Assembly: GCA_950295325.1 (NCBI GenBank)
Contig: OX485803.1
Coordinates: 15,192,001-15,256,000 of the forward strand
Reading direction: 5' to 3'
DNA: 64,000 nucleotides
Source of the DNA: Polytrichum commune
Lineage: Eukaryota > Streptophyta > Polytrichopsida > Polytrichales > Polytrichaceae
The notes beneath the pieces were generated by a model, which was not told where the DNA came from, ran no database searches, and worked only from the letters and a program-made list of their open reading frames with translations. This document shows, piece by piece, positions 37,101-47,323 of this stretch. Made by a program: the position numbers and the translations under genes. Every line of letters starts with the position of its first letter. Position 1 is the first letter of the stretch.

Positions 37101-37528
37101 TAATCCGAAAACCATAAAAGTCACCAATTGAAAACAATATTCACAAACCTGTTGCTCACTATGATCCGATGTTGAGGCACTCGAGGCTGCCCCAGGTTGA
37201 AGTTGTGTCTGTGTCATTCCCTATTCTAGATGCCCAATCCAAATCCTATTTACATTCCATCACCAAAAATAAAAACAACATAATGGAAAGCTATTGGGTC
37301 TCAACTGTTCTAATTATCCGTGAGAGTGGTTCACATTACGTTTTTGAAGAAAACAATATCATGAGGATTTTTGATAAACAACACCTCACTGCCCCCTTTG
37401 TCATCTGGGTTGTCTTCCTCCGTTACTGGAAATAAAACGATGGGAGCTACCGCTTCAACATCAAACGTCTTTTCCCCTTTGGAACCTCTACCTGTACCCT
37501 TAGAAGAAGTAACCCCTCTTCTACCCAT
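25139..37528 (-). CDS. ParB-like / DNA-methyltransferase-like fusion protein, 14 exons
   Basis: Exons by consensus GT-AG sites, in coding order, are 37528-37385, 37220-37149, 37056-36976, 32779-32693, 32581-31935, 31832-31637, 31514-31323, 31233-31015, 28046-27811, 27693-26997, 26624-26277, 26113-25840, 25731-25527 and 25430-25139. All junction phases agree, giving about 1,229 codons. The N-terminus is acidic and low-complexity. A ParB-like motif GNHRRKA (pattern GxxRxxA, in VCDGNHRRKAW) falls near residues 296-302, and a charged Lys/Glu coiled coil near 715-775. The C-terminus has the beta-class methyltransferase order: motif IV-like DLILADLPEG (about 877), then PGDIVLDCSTTTG (motif I-like, about 1053-1065), then ACRNVNRHIAALEAD. 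DLPEG replaces the usual (D/S)PPY, so activity is doubtful. ParB-methylase fusions are known from phages and bacterial mobile elements, and bacterial or phage ancestry is inference. The start ATG (37528) is the first in the frame below a TATA box. The exon-1 donor is uncertain (alternative near 37342). Confidence 0.72.
28090..30995. repeat. Intronic satellite-like array 1 with ~10 palindromes
   Basis: The 2.97-kb intron between 31015 and 28046 is almost entirely tandem repeats. Blocks such as CAGGCCTAATCACAACCTAA and CCCAAACTCACTTCACACTT recur with a basic spacing near 61 bp. Every 3-5 such blocks comes the palindrome GTGTCTCGGGACCGAGACAC or a close variant (for example 29230-29249, 29781-29800 and 29966-29985), about ten in total. 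Neighbouring palindromes are about 184, 245 or 306 bp apart. Confidence 0.95.
32785..36850. repeat. Intronic satellite-like array 2 with ~14 palindromes
   Basis: This belongs to the same repeat family as array 1 and fills the intron between 36976 and 32779. About fourteen palindromes are visible from about 33132 to 36785, mostly 245 bp apart, with some at about 184, 303 and 368 bp. The outer parts (32820-33110 and 36430-36850) are more diverged and lack perfect palindromes, as expected at the ageing edges of an array kept uniform by unequal exchange. Confidence 0.95.
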
Positions 37529-37666
37529 TGTTGTCCGCAAATTGTACGGCGTCCCTAAGCTTTCTCTTGATTCGCCTCTGTTTCTCACTATTCCTCCTTA
37601 CTTCTCGTTCTGCTCTTGCTCTCGACCTAGTGTTCATCTCTAACAAACATCTGGAGCAAACACATC

Positions 37667-37673
37667 TTATATA
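37667..37673 (-). promoter_or_regulatory. TATA box of the ParB/methyltransferase-like gene
   Basis: On the minus strand TATATAA (within GATATATAAGATG) lies about 140 bp upstream of the first ATG at 37528. No ATG intervenes, so a 5' UTR of roughly 100 nt is predicted. The call rests on consensus and position only. Confidence 0.5.
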
Positions 37674-37990
37674 TCATTTTCAAGTCTGTCAGAATTAACA
37701 TCTATGCGCCATCGTTATGTTCACATTTTCTTGTATTTAGATAGTTAATCTGCAGTTACTTAAAGTGATCCTTTGTTAATCCACCCTGCATTCATACACT
37801 ACAAAATCCTTTTCTACATAATCGTATCCTTCCATGTCAGATAATTCGTGGTGATAAAGGGATGACTACTATTGTAGTACATTCTATTCATACATGAAAC
37901 AGGTTGTCCAGAATTTACATAAATAACTATTGACTATTAATTGATCTATCAAGTTATCTAATATTCGGGCATTGCTATCTACCCTAGGTG

Positions 37991-37998
37991 TATATAAT
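37991..37998 (+). promoter_or_regulatory. TATA box of the plus-strand unit
   Basis: TATATAAT lies about 53 bp upstream of the ATG at 38051. With the minus-strand TATA box about 320 bp away, it defines a compact divergent promoter inside the transposon. Confidence 0.5.
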
Positions 37999-38050
37999 AC
38001 CCGATTACTTGTACCCATTCCTTCATCTCATCTCATCATATTCTTCTCCA

Positions 38051-38479
38051 ATGGGTACTGACTCAAGTCTTTCGAGCCTTGCTCCTTTAGGTGCTCCTAG
38101 TTCATCACAAATCCACACCACATCATCGATTGATGGTTTTCCAGACGTCAACAACATGAAGATTCCAAACCCACCTTACTGCTCAGTTACTCCGGCGGTC
38201 GCAGTTCAGAGTCCACATCCCGGAACTCCATCTTTGCAGACGGATGTTGCAACGCTGATAGATGACAAGTCTACTTTACAGACTCATGCCTATTCTAGAG
38301 TAGGGGTTATTAAACCGGGCACTTACTCTAGATCTCTATTAAGGCAGGCCCCACGTCCCCAAGGTCAGGGACTCGGTTGCGCAGGATGCACTGCAGTTCA
38401 TAGTTTAGGGATTGACCATTGTCATAAACATGACGGTGACAAAAATGGCAAAGGGCCCCATAAGCGTCTTTGTCGTTAA
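38051..38479 (+). CDS. Small Ser/Pro-rich protein with C-terminal Cys/His cluster
   Basis: A 142-codon ORF starts MGTDSSLSS, with a Ser/Thr/Pro-rich N-terminal half. The C-terminus is basic and carries CAGC, about ten residues, then CHKHD, which could form a zinc-binding knuckle. I do not recognise the family. It follows the plus-strand TATA box directly and lies upstream of the transposase, in the same direction. It could be an independent accessory gene or the first exon of the transposase transcript. Possible 3' splice sites just before 38855 (for example TTGTTTTGTTCAG) leave that open. A methionine further upstream (37988) is rejected because it lies before the TATA box. Confidence 0.5.
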   Translation: MGTDSSLSSLAPLGAPSSSQIHTTSSIDGFPDVNNMKIPNPPYCSVTPAVAVQSPHPGTPSLQTDVATLIDDKSTLQTHAYSRVGVIKPGTYSRSLLRQAPRPQGQGLGCAGCTAVHSLGIDHCHKHDGDKNGKGPHKRLCR

Positions 38480-38854
38480 TCACAATGTAGCATTCTAATA
38501 TTATTGCCGAGCTACTATCATGCTCTCCACATTATTCTTGGCTGCCGTCATTCTTATGACCTTATTTGCCAATATATATTATAATCAACAATGTTTAGAA
38601 TGTATGCTTGTTATTGGATTGTACTATTTGATATGTATGCCTGTTATAGGATTCTACTATTCGGTTTCTTGCCTATCTCGGACTTGCATCCAAAATTGGT
38701 TTTTCAGCCGTCTTTCAGTTTGCTCTGCATGACTCTGAAATTCCGCTTGCTGGTACATAAATTACCAGATTGCACAGTAAATTTTTTCCTGTTATATATT
38801 CTTTCCATTACAATGTTCACAGTACTTGTTTTGTTCAGAGTTCAGTGGTTTACT

Positions 38855-41800
38855 ATGGCCCTGCTTTGTGCTGAACCTCATTCTGTTCCGGTCCTCTTTC
38901 CATTAGGTGAAGACGGTCATGCTATAGTCACTTGTGCAACATTGAGTTTGAGGTTTCAGTATCGTGAGGTCACTATCTTTGTCGAAGAAGAAGTTTTTGA
39001 CGATCATACCGGTCTACTTTCACATGCAATTTGTCAAACTAGGGTAGAGAATGATGTCGGTGCGTTCTGGTTGCTGAAGCCTGGAAAATATCGTGTATAT
39101 GGAGTCTCAGAGTCTATGTTAGAGTGTTCGACTGAACTTCTAACACCTAAGGAGTCGTCCACTGTTAGCATTGAGAGACCGGTCCTGGCTAGGGTCAAAA
39201 TTGAGCCCGGTCTAAATACAATATATGAGTTGAGTGATGATTCCGACGGCGATGTTGAATTCCTAAAATCAGAGAGGAAAGTCCCAGCTTCGCTCTCTCC
39301 ACAAGTAGTTCGCAAGGAAACAACTCCTCCTGTTAGTCCGTCTCGTAATCCTGGTCAGTCCAATGTTGTGACAAGTCATGTTGTCAGTATCATTCATTCA
39401 TTGATGCGCCTTGGAGCTCGTAAGCGGTCCAAAAGTGTGTTCTCTCGTATTAACTTTAATGCGATCAGACTCCAGCTGGTTGAATACCTTCCCCCTCGTT
39501 ACGATGGGGACGTTATCTTCGAGTTTCCACCTTTAGGTGACCATGGCCAGAATACAAAGGCCAAGCTGCTTCGTGGAATGGATAGAAGGTACGATGGCCA
39601 TGCTTGGTCTCGCACAATTACAACCAATATTCAGAATGATCTCAAGCTTTTGTTTCGTACATCTTCTTGTTTGGGCCACCTCCGTTGCGACAATCCTGCT
39701 TGTGAGTATCTTCAGCAGGACTTCCCAAGTGAATGAAACAGAGTGGGAAGGATTATCTAAGAAATTGTTTGAAGTAGGGTCCAAGCCTCCAACTGGTTCC
39801 ACCGTTGTTTGCAAATCATGTAACGTCCCTCCCACCTGTGTTGCTGTTTGCACTGCCAAGATCTACTATGTTACTGCGACACCTCACATGACAAGGGTTT
39901 GTGTGCACTTGGGATCTCACGACCATCCCGTCAAGTCAGATGATCATCGGGACTTCATCGATTTGACAAACACCTTGATTGGGGATCAAGTCGAACGCAC
40001 CCCATCAGCCACTCGCTCCGCTATTGTGCTTGAAACTGCAAAGGAAGTATTGGGCCCACTCCTCCTTGCTAAAGAAGGTGACCCACAAAAGATCTTGGAG
40101 TTGGACGAGCTGCAAGTTATTTTCGATCGGTGTAAGCACCTCACCTCGCCCAACATTCGTAACGCAGTCACCACGTTCAGGACTATGCGTCGCTTTGGAG
40201 TCATGGACAGTATTACCAAGTTACGCGGTGCTAGCAATTGGAGGTTCGTGCAACATAATAGGTTTCCAGGGCAAGGAGCGGACATGGACAAGGTCTTTGT
40301 CTTCAAGATGTCTGAAGTTGGACCGGGCAGCGGAGTCGACCTGGTCCAACGAATGCAACCCGGTGGTGACTTGGAGAACTCCTGGATAATGTTTGACCAT
40401 GTCAAACGGGTCAGGTCGTGGACGACAATGGCTTGCCATGTGTAGGATTCCACATATTGCCGTGTCATGACCATCGCAGTATGCGACATGCAGTCTGAAG
40501 ATGTTGTAGTCCAGTCAGTCGTATGGAAGAACCTGAACGCTCTCATGGCTCAACATGGAGTGGACAAAGTCAATTTTAAAGGTTTCATGGCCGACAGTGC
40601 CCAAGCCAACTGGAATGTTGTTCGAATCATATACGGAAGTGGGGATGCGTCTGAGAAGATGGTGGATAGAGAGAGGACTTGTCTTTTCCATTGGACGCAG
40701 TCCTTGGAGAAACATACCAAGGCCGATATCCGTCAAGACCTGCAACATCAGCATCGAATACTATGCCAGCAATACAAGAATGCGAAATCGATGGCGGAGG
40801 CTGAGACAAAGTATTTGGCAATTCGGGCATGGTGGATGTCATCCGGGGCAGCAACTGAACAAGGTCTACCTCGACTTGAGCTCTGGCTGGCCTTCTGGCA
40901 TTTCCGTTACCGCCAATGGGGTGAATTTATGGAGTTGGTAAGTCTATACTTCCCTCTATATTTCCTGTATAGTTCCCACTTTATGGTTCAACTACATTGA
41001 TTCCGCCATTATTCTAATTCGGACTGTATGGGCATTGCAGGATCTAAGTGAAGCTGAACTAGCGGAAATGCCATCCTGTAACCTTGCTGAATCTATCCAC
41101 AACAAGTGGAAGCAGCAATCTGGCGATCGGGGCAGCGACCTTTATGTGGCAACAATCGATGACTTCGTGCGTGCTTTCATGCAGTGTTCAGCATATTCCC
41201 AATTCCTAAAGGGAGAGAACCCTGGAACTGGACCGTCGAAGGAGGAATTGAAGCTGAGGCGTGCTCAGAGGTCTGCCGTAAAAACAGGAATCTCGAAACC
41301 ACTGCATGAGGCCATCTTGAAGATGCCTGGCGGTGACGAGTGGTGCACCAGGACTCCCCACCTCGAAGGGGGAGAGGTATTTGTTTCTCTGAAGCGTAAA
41401 CCGGATACTGCTTTCGGTGACGAACGTGAATCTCACAGGCCAGACAAGATCAGTATATCCCGACCACGCGTCCAAACCAGATCTGCCCGACTGAACGATT
41501 ATCCACCTCTTGTGACAACTCCACATTCTCCCACAACTGCAGATGAAGACCAACCGCAATTTCCAACACACGACGCTCCGCAGCGGGTGGATCGGCACCA
41601 CGTCACCGCGATTGAGGAGACATTATGCAACCCTGCCCAGTGGCACATCGCACGGCTGCCTAAGACATCTGCGAAGGCTTGCTTTGCTCTACAAACAATC
41701 ACCAAGAAGAAGTGCGTCGCTCGGATTGTACAAAACGGGAAGAGCACCGCTGCACCTACCTACTCAGGCCTCATGGATAACTATCGGAAGAAGAGATTGG

Positions 41801-42489
41801 ACCCTCAAGACTTCTTTTTCTGCAATGACGACATTGAGAGATGCGTTAAGGGTACAAAAAGGAGGTGGGTGGTCTCAGTCCCGAACGTTCCGGAGGTATG
41901 GCCAGTTAAGGTGGGGACCAACTTAACCTGCAAAGAGATCCTCTCTTTAGAAAACGCAGGATTTAGACTGTCCCAGCGGAAGGAGATGACACCTTCCAGA
42001 ATTTTTCAGGACCACCCGTTACCTTTGGACTTAGCAAGCTACACGACTCTTACATATCCAGATGAGTTTCCCACCCGGCGTTCAGGGAAGTTGATTAGGC
42101 GCAACAAGAAGGCCCCGTCAACAAAACACGCCAATAATTGTGCCTCAACCCTATCACTGAAAGCCAAAGTGCACAAACTGTGCATGCTTCCAGCCCCTGC
42201 CTTAGGATGCATCGTCTCCTTGGATTCCGGCACGCCCCCAAAGGTTCAGCAATACTACTTGACGATTTCGCAGCTGCCAGCATGCACTTGTCCTAACTTC
42301 AAGGACATGGCGACTAAAGCAATTGGAAAAAGGGGTCAATGGGCCAACTGTAAGCATTTGTACTATTTGTTTACTGTAGTGTGTGGTTTGGACTCAGATT
42401 CAGACACGTTCATTCATGCAGCTAGTTTTAGCTTCAACGAAGTGAAGCGAGTTTTGGATGCTGGTTTATTGAAGTACCTTGACTCTTAG
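38855..42489 (+). pseudogene. MULE transposase, disrupted by a frameshift and a nonsense codon
   Basis: Reading from ATG 38855, a zinc-binding-like block CLGHLRCDNPACEYL (39668-39712) is followed by a one-base frame change near 39720-39735. The new frame continues with CKSCNVPPTC and a HLGSHDHPV block, then the DDE core. The first Asp is in DSTYCRVMTI (codon 40446-40448), directly after an in-frame TAG at 40443-40445. The second is in FMADSAQANW (40593-40595), and CLFH is the MULE CxxH signature. A 103-bp GT-AG intron (40938-41040) is followed by NLAESIHNKW. A SWIM zinc finger, CTC...CKH at about 42293-42357, ends the protein. The degenerate copy at 10.15-12.56 kb has Tyr where the TAG stands. 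The rest is well preserved, so inactivation looks recent. I did not pinpoint the catalytic Glu. Confidence 0.85.
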
Positions 42490-42916
42490 AGTTTTTTGTT
42501 TCTTTAAAGAAACATATGTATGCAAGATTTTTTATAATCATGATGTAGTGAGACTAAAAGGGCCACTACAAGACATTTGACGCACCACATGTATTTCTCT
42601 TTCGTTGTTCCAAAGTTGCGTGACCTTTTTGGAGTACCACTAATTCTCCTTGTACTGAAACAGTACGTGTTTGACTTGAGACAAACCCATATTTATTACT
42701 GATATTAGTTCCAAATGTTCAATTTAAGCCCCTAAACCATATTTTTCACTGATACAATAACATTTTTTCCTATATCATAGCCCTTAATTGTCCACGGTCA
42801 TAGGTCCCATTGTTCACTAAATTTAGAAGAAAAAAATTACTTAAAATACATTTAGTCCAAATATACCCTAAACTTACTGCTTAAAATAACATTTTAATCA
42901 AAATATCGCGGAAGTT

Positions 42917-42955
42917 ACCGCTCACCGCTCACCGCTCGCAAAATAGCTTCGTCCC
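42917..42955 (-). repeat. Right terminal inverted repeat
   Basis: Reverse complement of the left end: GGGACGAAGCTATTTTGCGA followed by GCGGTGAGCGGTGAGCGGT. It lies about 430 bp downstream of the transposase stop. Confidence 0.92.
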
Positions 42956-42964
42956 ATGAGAATG
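42956..42964. repeat. Target-site duplication, right copy
   Basis: ATGAGAATG, identical to 23664-23672. Identity of both copies suggests the insertion is not ancient. Confidence 0.88.
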
Positions 42965-42965
42965 T

Positions 42966-43690
42966 TCACTTTGATATTAAATAGCATATTCATAAGAGCT
43001 CAAAAATTATGAGGGAAATGGCTATGGACACGATTTGGATTTGCTATTGATAATCTTGCACTAATTACATTTTCACAACCTACAAGAAGTGGGTTCGATT
43101 AAGGCCCACTTACCTTATATCAATTTGAATCTAGATATTGGAGCACCAAGAGAATCACCTACAATGGGTCCCTACAATCCACCTAAAGGGTCAAAGGGCC
43201 CAAACGAAAGTACATACAACATCATTTGTTGCTTTCCTTCCATGGAACCGAGTGGAAGATTGCTTGAAAGCAGAGGAATTGGGCAAAAACGCCCCTTGCC
43301 ACTTCATTTGCCAAGGCACACCAACAAATTTGGAGGGGATATTGGCGTTTCCTCGGTGGAATTCATATCTATATTCTTTAGGTACACAATGTTACACGCA
43401 TGTGTTGCTTTGTTACTAGATGGACGTATTTCTACCATAACATCCCATTTCTTCTGTCCATCTAACGTCGACAACCTTGTAATTTTGTAGGTAGCACTAC
43501 CATTATGGACCGAATGAAAATTGTTCCCACATTCATGTTATTATTACTAGAATGTACAAGAAGAAATGGAAGTTGGGTGCAAAAGGATTATATATCTTTA
43601 ACGGCAAGGTTCCCACATGCCTTAAATATATGCTTGGAAAGTAGGTGAAGGACATTGACATGGTTACTAGCACGGGTTCAGAGTCAAACA
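42966..43690. other. No gene; copy of a dispersed repeat
   Basis: The first 170 bp (GAGCTCAAAAATTATGAGGG, then GGCTATGGACACGATTTGGA, then AAGGCCCACTTAC) resemble segments at 57.71 and 58.56 kb. The rest shows no feature that I can support. Confidence 0.5.
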
Positions 43691-43695
43691 TTTAT

Positions 43696-44036
43696 CTCGG
43701 GGGGGGCAATGTGTTAAAAAGTTAAGGATATAGGTGCGAACAACCACTATTTTATAGGGGGGTATTACTTTCAATTCTCTTCTTTTTTTCACATGCTATC
43801 ATTATGTAAATTTCTACTTTGGGTTAATAGAAAAATGGTTTGCATTACTTATAATTCCAAAGTACCTATTATTCCATACCCTATAGTACTTTAAAGATGT
43901 CCAGTGCCATTTTTGATACCCTATATTACTCTTAAGTCCATTTATAATTTTTAGCCCCCATGTTTTTAAAATACCCTATCATTTGTTCGCACGTATATTG
44001 CTACTCCAACCAATGACTGCCCCCCCCCCCCCCGAG
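43696..44036. mobile_element. G-tract-ended MITE, copy 1 (8-bp duplication)
   Basis: A 341-bp element starts CTCGGGGGGGGCAATG and ends with a C14 run followed by GAG, giving inverted G-tract termini. It is flanked by the 8-bp direct repeat ACATTTAT (43688-43695 and 44037-44044). An 8-bp duplication fits hAT-type transposition. There is no coding capacity. It is nearly identical to the copy at 52171-52508. Confidence 0.88.
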
Positions 44037-44044
44037 ACATTTAT

Positions 44045-45910
44045 GTATGAAGCTTGATATTGCATATTTCATTTACATGAAAATGGATCATGTCAACAAC
44101 AAACTTGTTGTATTGGTTCATGAATTGGTGAAAAAGGCAACAAATTTGATATTCTAGCCATATTTTCTCATAGATATGCGGATTCATTATGTCAGATCTT
44201 TGTCTTGGCCTCTTTATTTTGCAGATTATGGAAAAACCCAAGAAAACTTCATGGAAATGTGCAAGAGGGGGAAGAATTAAAAAGGAGTATCTTCATCTTT
44301 GAACAAACATCCATAACTTGGTTGGGTTGTTTGCCAAAGAGGCATAAAAAAAGTGTCAAAAACGACGCACAATCCATACAAATGTGGGTTAACATAAACA
44401 TATCCTTGTATTCTATAACAATGAGATTGGCGTCCATGTTACACAAACCCTAACATGAGATAACATCCCTTTTATTATATCAGATTTAGACCTCTTGACA
44501 ACATGGGATGATGCACAAGCACGGGCATTGGAAGGCAATCTCCATGGATGATATGTTTGCAACCAATAAGAACAAGGTGTCATTCTCATAATATTTTGTT
44601 GGTTGCTTGTGTGCCCCTTGCATGTCATGTAACATGCAAATCTAAATACGTGTGTGTGTGGTGTCTGTAGTTCTTTTGTACAATGTTGATGGTATTTGAC
44701 TCTTGGATTAGTGGGGTGCCTATTGCTTACAAATAACCCACTCTGCAACCTCCTTATTGGCAACCAACATGACACCTTGTCCACATTGAAGCCTTGGGAG
44801 GGATGGGGATAAAAGGGGTGTCCTATAGGAGAATTTCAAATATCATCCAAGAAGCAGCACAATCCAAGAGTTGGAACAATCTATGGTACCATGATGGTAG
44901 CGTTCAAGAGGAAGGCCTCCAATTTGGTGTGCTCCAACATACAAAGGTAGAACTAGAAACTTGCAAAGGGGATTCAAAATGAAAACTATTACCATGGGTG
45001 CCAACCCCACTTGTGTTGCAGATGTTGTGGGTATTGGCATATGTCAAAGTCTTTCAAGGCTAGTTCAATGGCGATTTGTACCTTTTCCAATATGTTTTGG
45101 TCCAATTGTGCCCGACTCCGCATCATTGATCTTTGGGTGAAGAGGTTTTTCACATGAACCACCAATGTTGTTAGCTCCATGGACATTGTTCTATCATCCT
45201 AGAGTCTTGTGACCGAGGTCGCTATGGAGCATTTGACGTCTTCTGTAGCATCCACTCTAGTATGAGAGGGGCACATGTGTAACATAGACAATATGTAACA
45301 TGCATGCCATACTTGTAACATGACTAAGAATTCAAATAGACTCTTAAAATGTAGAGAGCAAAACAACACAAACATTCGATACATAAAAGTATAATCTAGC
45401 GTAAACGATTGGAATGTGGTATTTATTTAAAATTGAAGATAAAGATTGGATTCTTGGAGATTAGGGCTGCAAAGATTGGACATGGACAACATATGGAGAG
45501 GGCATGCTCTACATCAGAGGGGACTTTGTTGTGTCCATTATAACGAAGCGTTGTGTTGCGCTTTGGACCTTCACATAGAAGGTTTGCCGTTCATTGTGGA
45601 GAACCCATAGAAGATCCATAGCAAACATGACAAGTAGCTCAAATTACGAAACTAAACATGGCCAATGGGTTGATAGGCCGCGCTAAAGATTCATCTCCAA
45701 TTGAATCATAACTTCACACGGAGGGAGTCTACACGTACCAAGTCACCTCGCTATAGGGATTCCTTCATATCTTTGCCATGGTTGGCCGTTTTGAGATGCA
45801 ACTAGACCGGGAGCTTGACCTTCATCCAAGCATAGAGATTGGAGTTGCATGACACCCATCGACGTGGTGGTCAGTCAACCTCAGTTCGCTCTGGAGCATC
45901 TCCCATACAA
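44045..45910. other. No gene recognised
   Basis: ORFs up to 123 codons on both strands show no motif or consistent composition. Nothing else was identified. Confidence 0.5.
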
Positions 45911-45914
45911 TACA

Positions 45915-46190
45915 CACACTGCCAATCGTCCCTGCCCTTCATGGTCATTCCTCCTGGTCCACATTCAATTTACACCTAGTGAGGGGCCCAAAAACTTTGA
46001 AAATCGATTCTTCAAGAAATCGGACCATGGAGAAAGGTCATCTTCCATCACACTGCCAATCGTCTCTACCCTTCATGGTCATTCCTCGTGGTCCACACTC
46101 AGTTTACACCTAGTGAAGAACCCAAAAACTTTGAAAATCGATTCTTCAAGAAATTGGACCACGGAGAAAGGCCATCTTCCATGGTCCGAC
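45915..46190. repeat. Tandem duplication of ~130 bp
   Basis: Two adjacent copies of about 130 bp share CACTGCCAATCGTC, CTTCATGGTCATTCCTC, a TTTACACCTAGTGA block and AAACTTTGAAAATCGATTCT. They differ at scattered positions. The plus-strand ORF across them is open through both copies but shows no recognisable domain. Confidence 0.85.
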
Positions 46191-46785
46191 TTCACGGTTA
46201 TCTGTGGTGTAAACCGGCCCTTATTCCAACACAAGCTGCGTAATGTTGCGACCCATTCTTGCAGGCAGTATACATTCAACCATGCGTCTACAGATCAACC
46301 TGTTGCCTATCTATCCATCCCAGGCTGATTCGACTGAATAGTGAACCTGATTCAGCATGATTGATTAGGGTCACCTGAACTGCCATGCTGCTTGCAGTTG
46401 GCCAAAACTGGGAATCTTGAGCGCTTCTAAGCTCTCCCGATCTTGGCGCTTATAAATTCGTAGCCATGGAAAGCCTGTGCAAGCTCCGGCTTGTAAGCAG
46501 CAGGTGTTCCACATTCAATTTTCCTGCTCATCTGCCACACAGCCTGGTCTGCTGATCCCTGCCTGGCCACAGTTAACATTCGTCTGCCGTAAGTACGAAG
46601 TACCCAATCTCTCTCTATATTGTTGACTGGAGCTCTGTCTGGACCATAATATAAAGTCCTGCCCGGTTCCGGATTCCAAGATTTCAAGAGATACAGGTAA
46701 GTTGTTATGATCTTCTCGAATCCGTTGGATCCCTATCTCAAGTCTCGTAAGCCTGGACAAAAGTCTGCTAGTTCGAACCATGGAG

Positions 46786-46825
<40 letters not shown>

Positions 46826-47320
46826 TATGTAGGCGGGCCGGGCCTGTAACGGACACTTCCGATTCTACGTATGTTTTTAAGGCCGCTGGATCAGAGTGTG
46901 AATCGTGTCATCCAGTTAGCAATTGTGAATCATGAAAATCGTCATTTCATGTGTCGAAATCGGAGTTGAATTGTGAGAATTAGAAGAGTTTGAAGTATTT
47001 AGGCGTTTGCATAAGACTAGTGTTCGATGATACCTTTTATGCTGATAATGTGGATCACAAAGTCTATCTAAACTGATGCATCCACATTTAAGGTTAATGT
47101 GGATCACCATAATGATTCTAGAATCATCACTAATGTTAATCTTCAAGTAGTCGTATGTTCTTGGCATCTGTCACATGAGATATCTTGGTTTGAAGTGGGT
47201 TTGCATTAGAGTTTGGGTTCAAAATTAAAACATGAGAACCACCTCTTTATGAACCTTACTCATGGACTCGAGATCGGACATAACATTATTGAGCGGTGTG
47301 CGTTCGTTCATGTGCGTCCT
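46191..47320. other. No gene recognised; one unassigned minus-strand ORF
   Basis: The region 46330-46760 is somewhat more G+C-rich. The minus-strand ORF 46687-46427 (86 codons, mixed composition) contains WNPEPGRTLYYGPDRAPVN and could be an exon or relic of an unknown gene, but no motif or supporting splice structure was found. An (AT)n tract sits just upstream of it on that strand. Confidence 0.4.
46787..46823. repeat. (AT)n microsatellite
   Basis: About 18 TA dinucleotides, seen directly. Confidence 0.95.
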
Positions 47321-47323
47321 CAT

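Larger units (their letters stand above)
23673..42955. mobile_element. ~19.3-kb giant Mutator-like transposon carrying a ParB/methyltransferase-like gene
   Basis: Both termini start GGG and continue into AAGCTATTTTGCGAGCGGTG followed by GAGCGGT repeats, in inverted orientation, with a target duplication ATGAGAATG outside each end. The element holds a MULE transposase (plus strand, C-terminus towards the right end) and a divergent 14-exon gene. It also has subterminal tandem repeats on the left and two large intronic satellite arrays on the minus-strand gene. The exact match of the target duplication indicates that this is one insertion and not a mosaic. The terminal repeats are short (about 38 bp) for a MULE of this size. 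An autonomous copy must exist or have existed, because the transposase in this copy carries two lesions. Confidence 0.88.

Noticed and set aside
36810-37117. Plus-strand ORFs at 36810-37117
   Set aside because: They lie antisense to exon 3 of the minus-strand gene and share its borders. Judged shadows.
37529-37588. Earlier start for the ParB/methyltransferase-like gene
   Set aside because: The upstream in-frame start is GTG, which is not expected in a nuclear gene. ATG at 37528 has good context.
38591-38854. N-terminal extension of the transposase ORF
   Set aside because: The upstream part is hydrophobic, A+T-rich and ends in splice-acceptor-like sequence. The first credible start is ATG 38855.
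40938-41040. Possible frameshift between transposase blocks here
   Set aside because: GTAAGT and TTGCAG borders with a phase-0 match on both sides show this is an intron, unlike the break near 39720-39735.
40515-41747. Minus-strand ORFs under the transposase
   Set aside because: They are antisense to well-supported transposase coding sequence and show no domain.
46427-46687. Minus-strand 86-codon ORF as a gene
   Set aside because: Composition is protein-like, but no motif, splice partner or homologue is recognisable. Kept only as a note.
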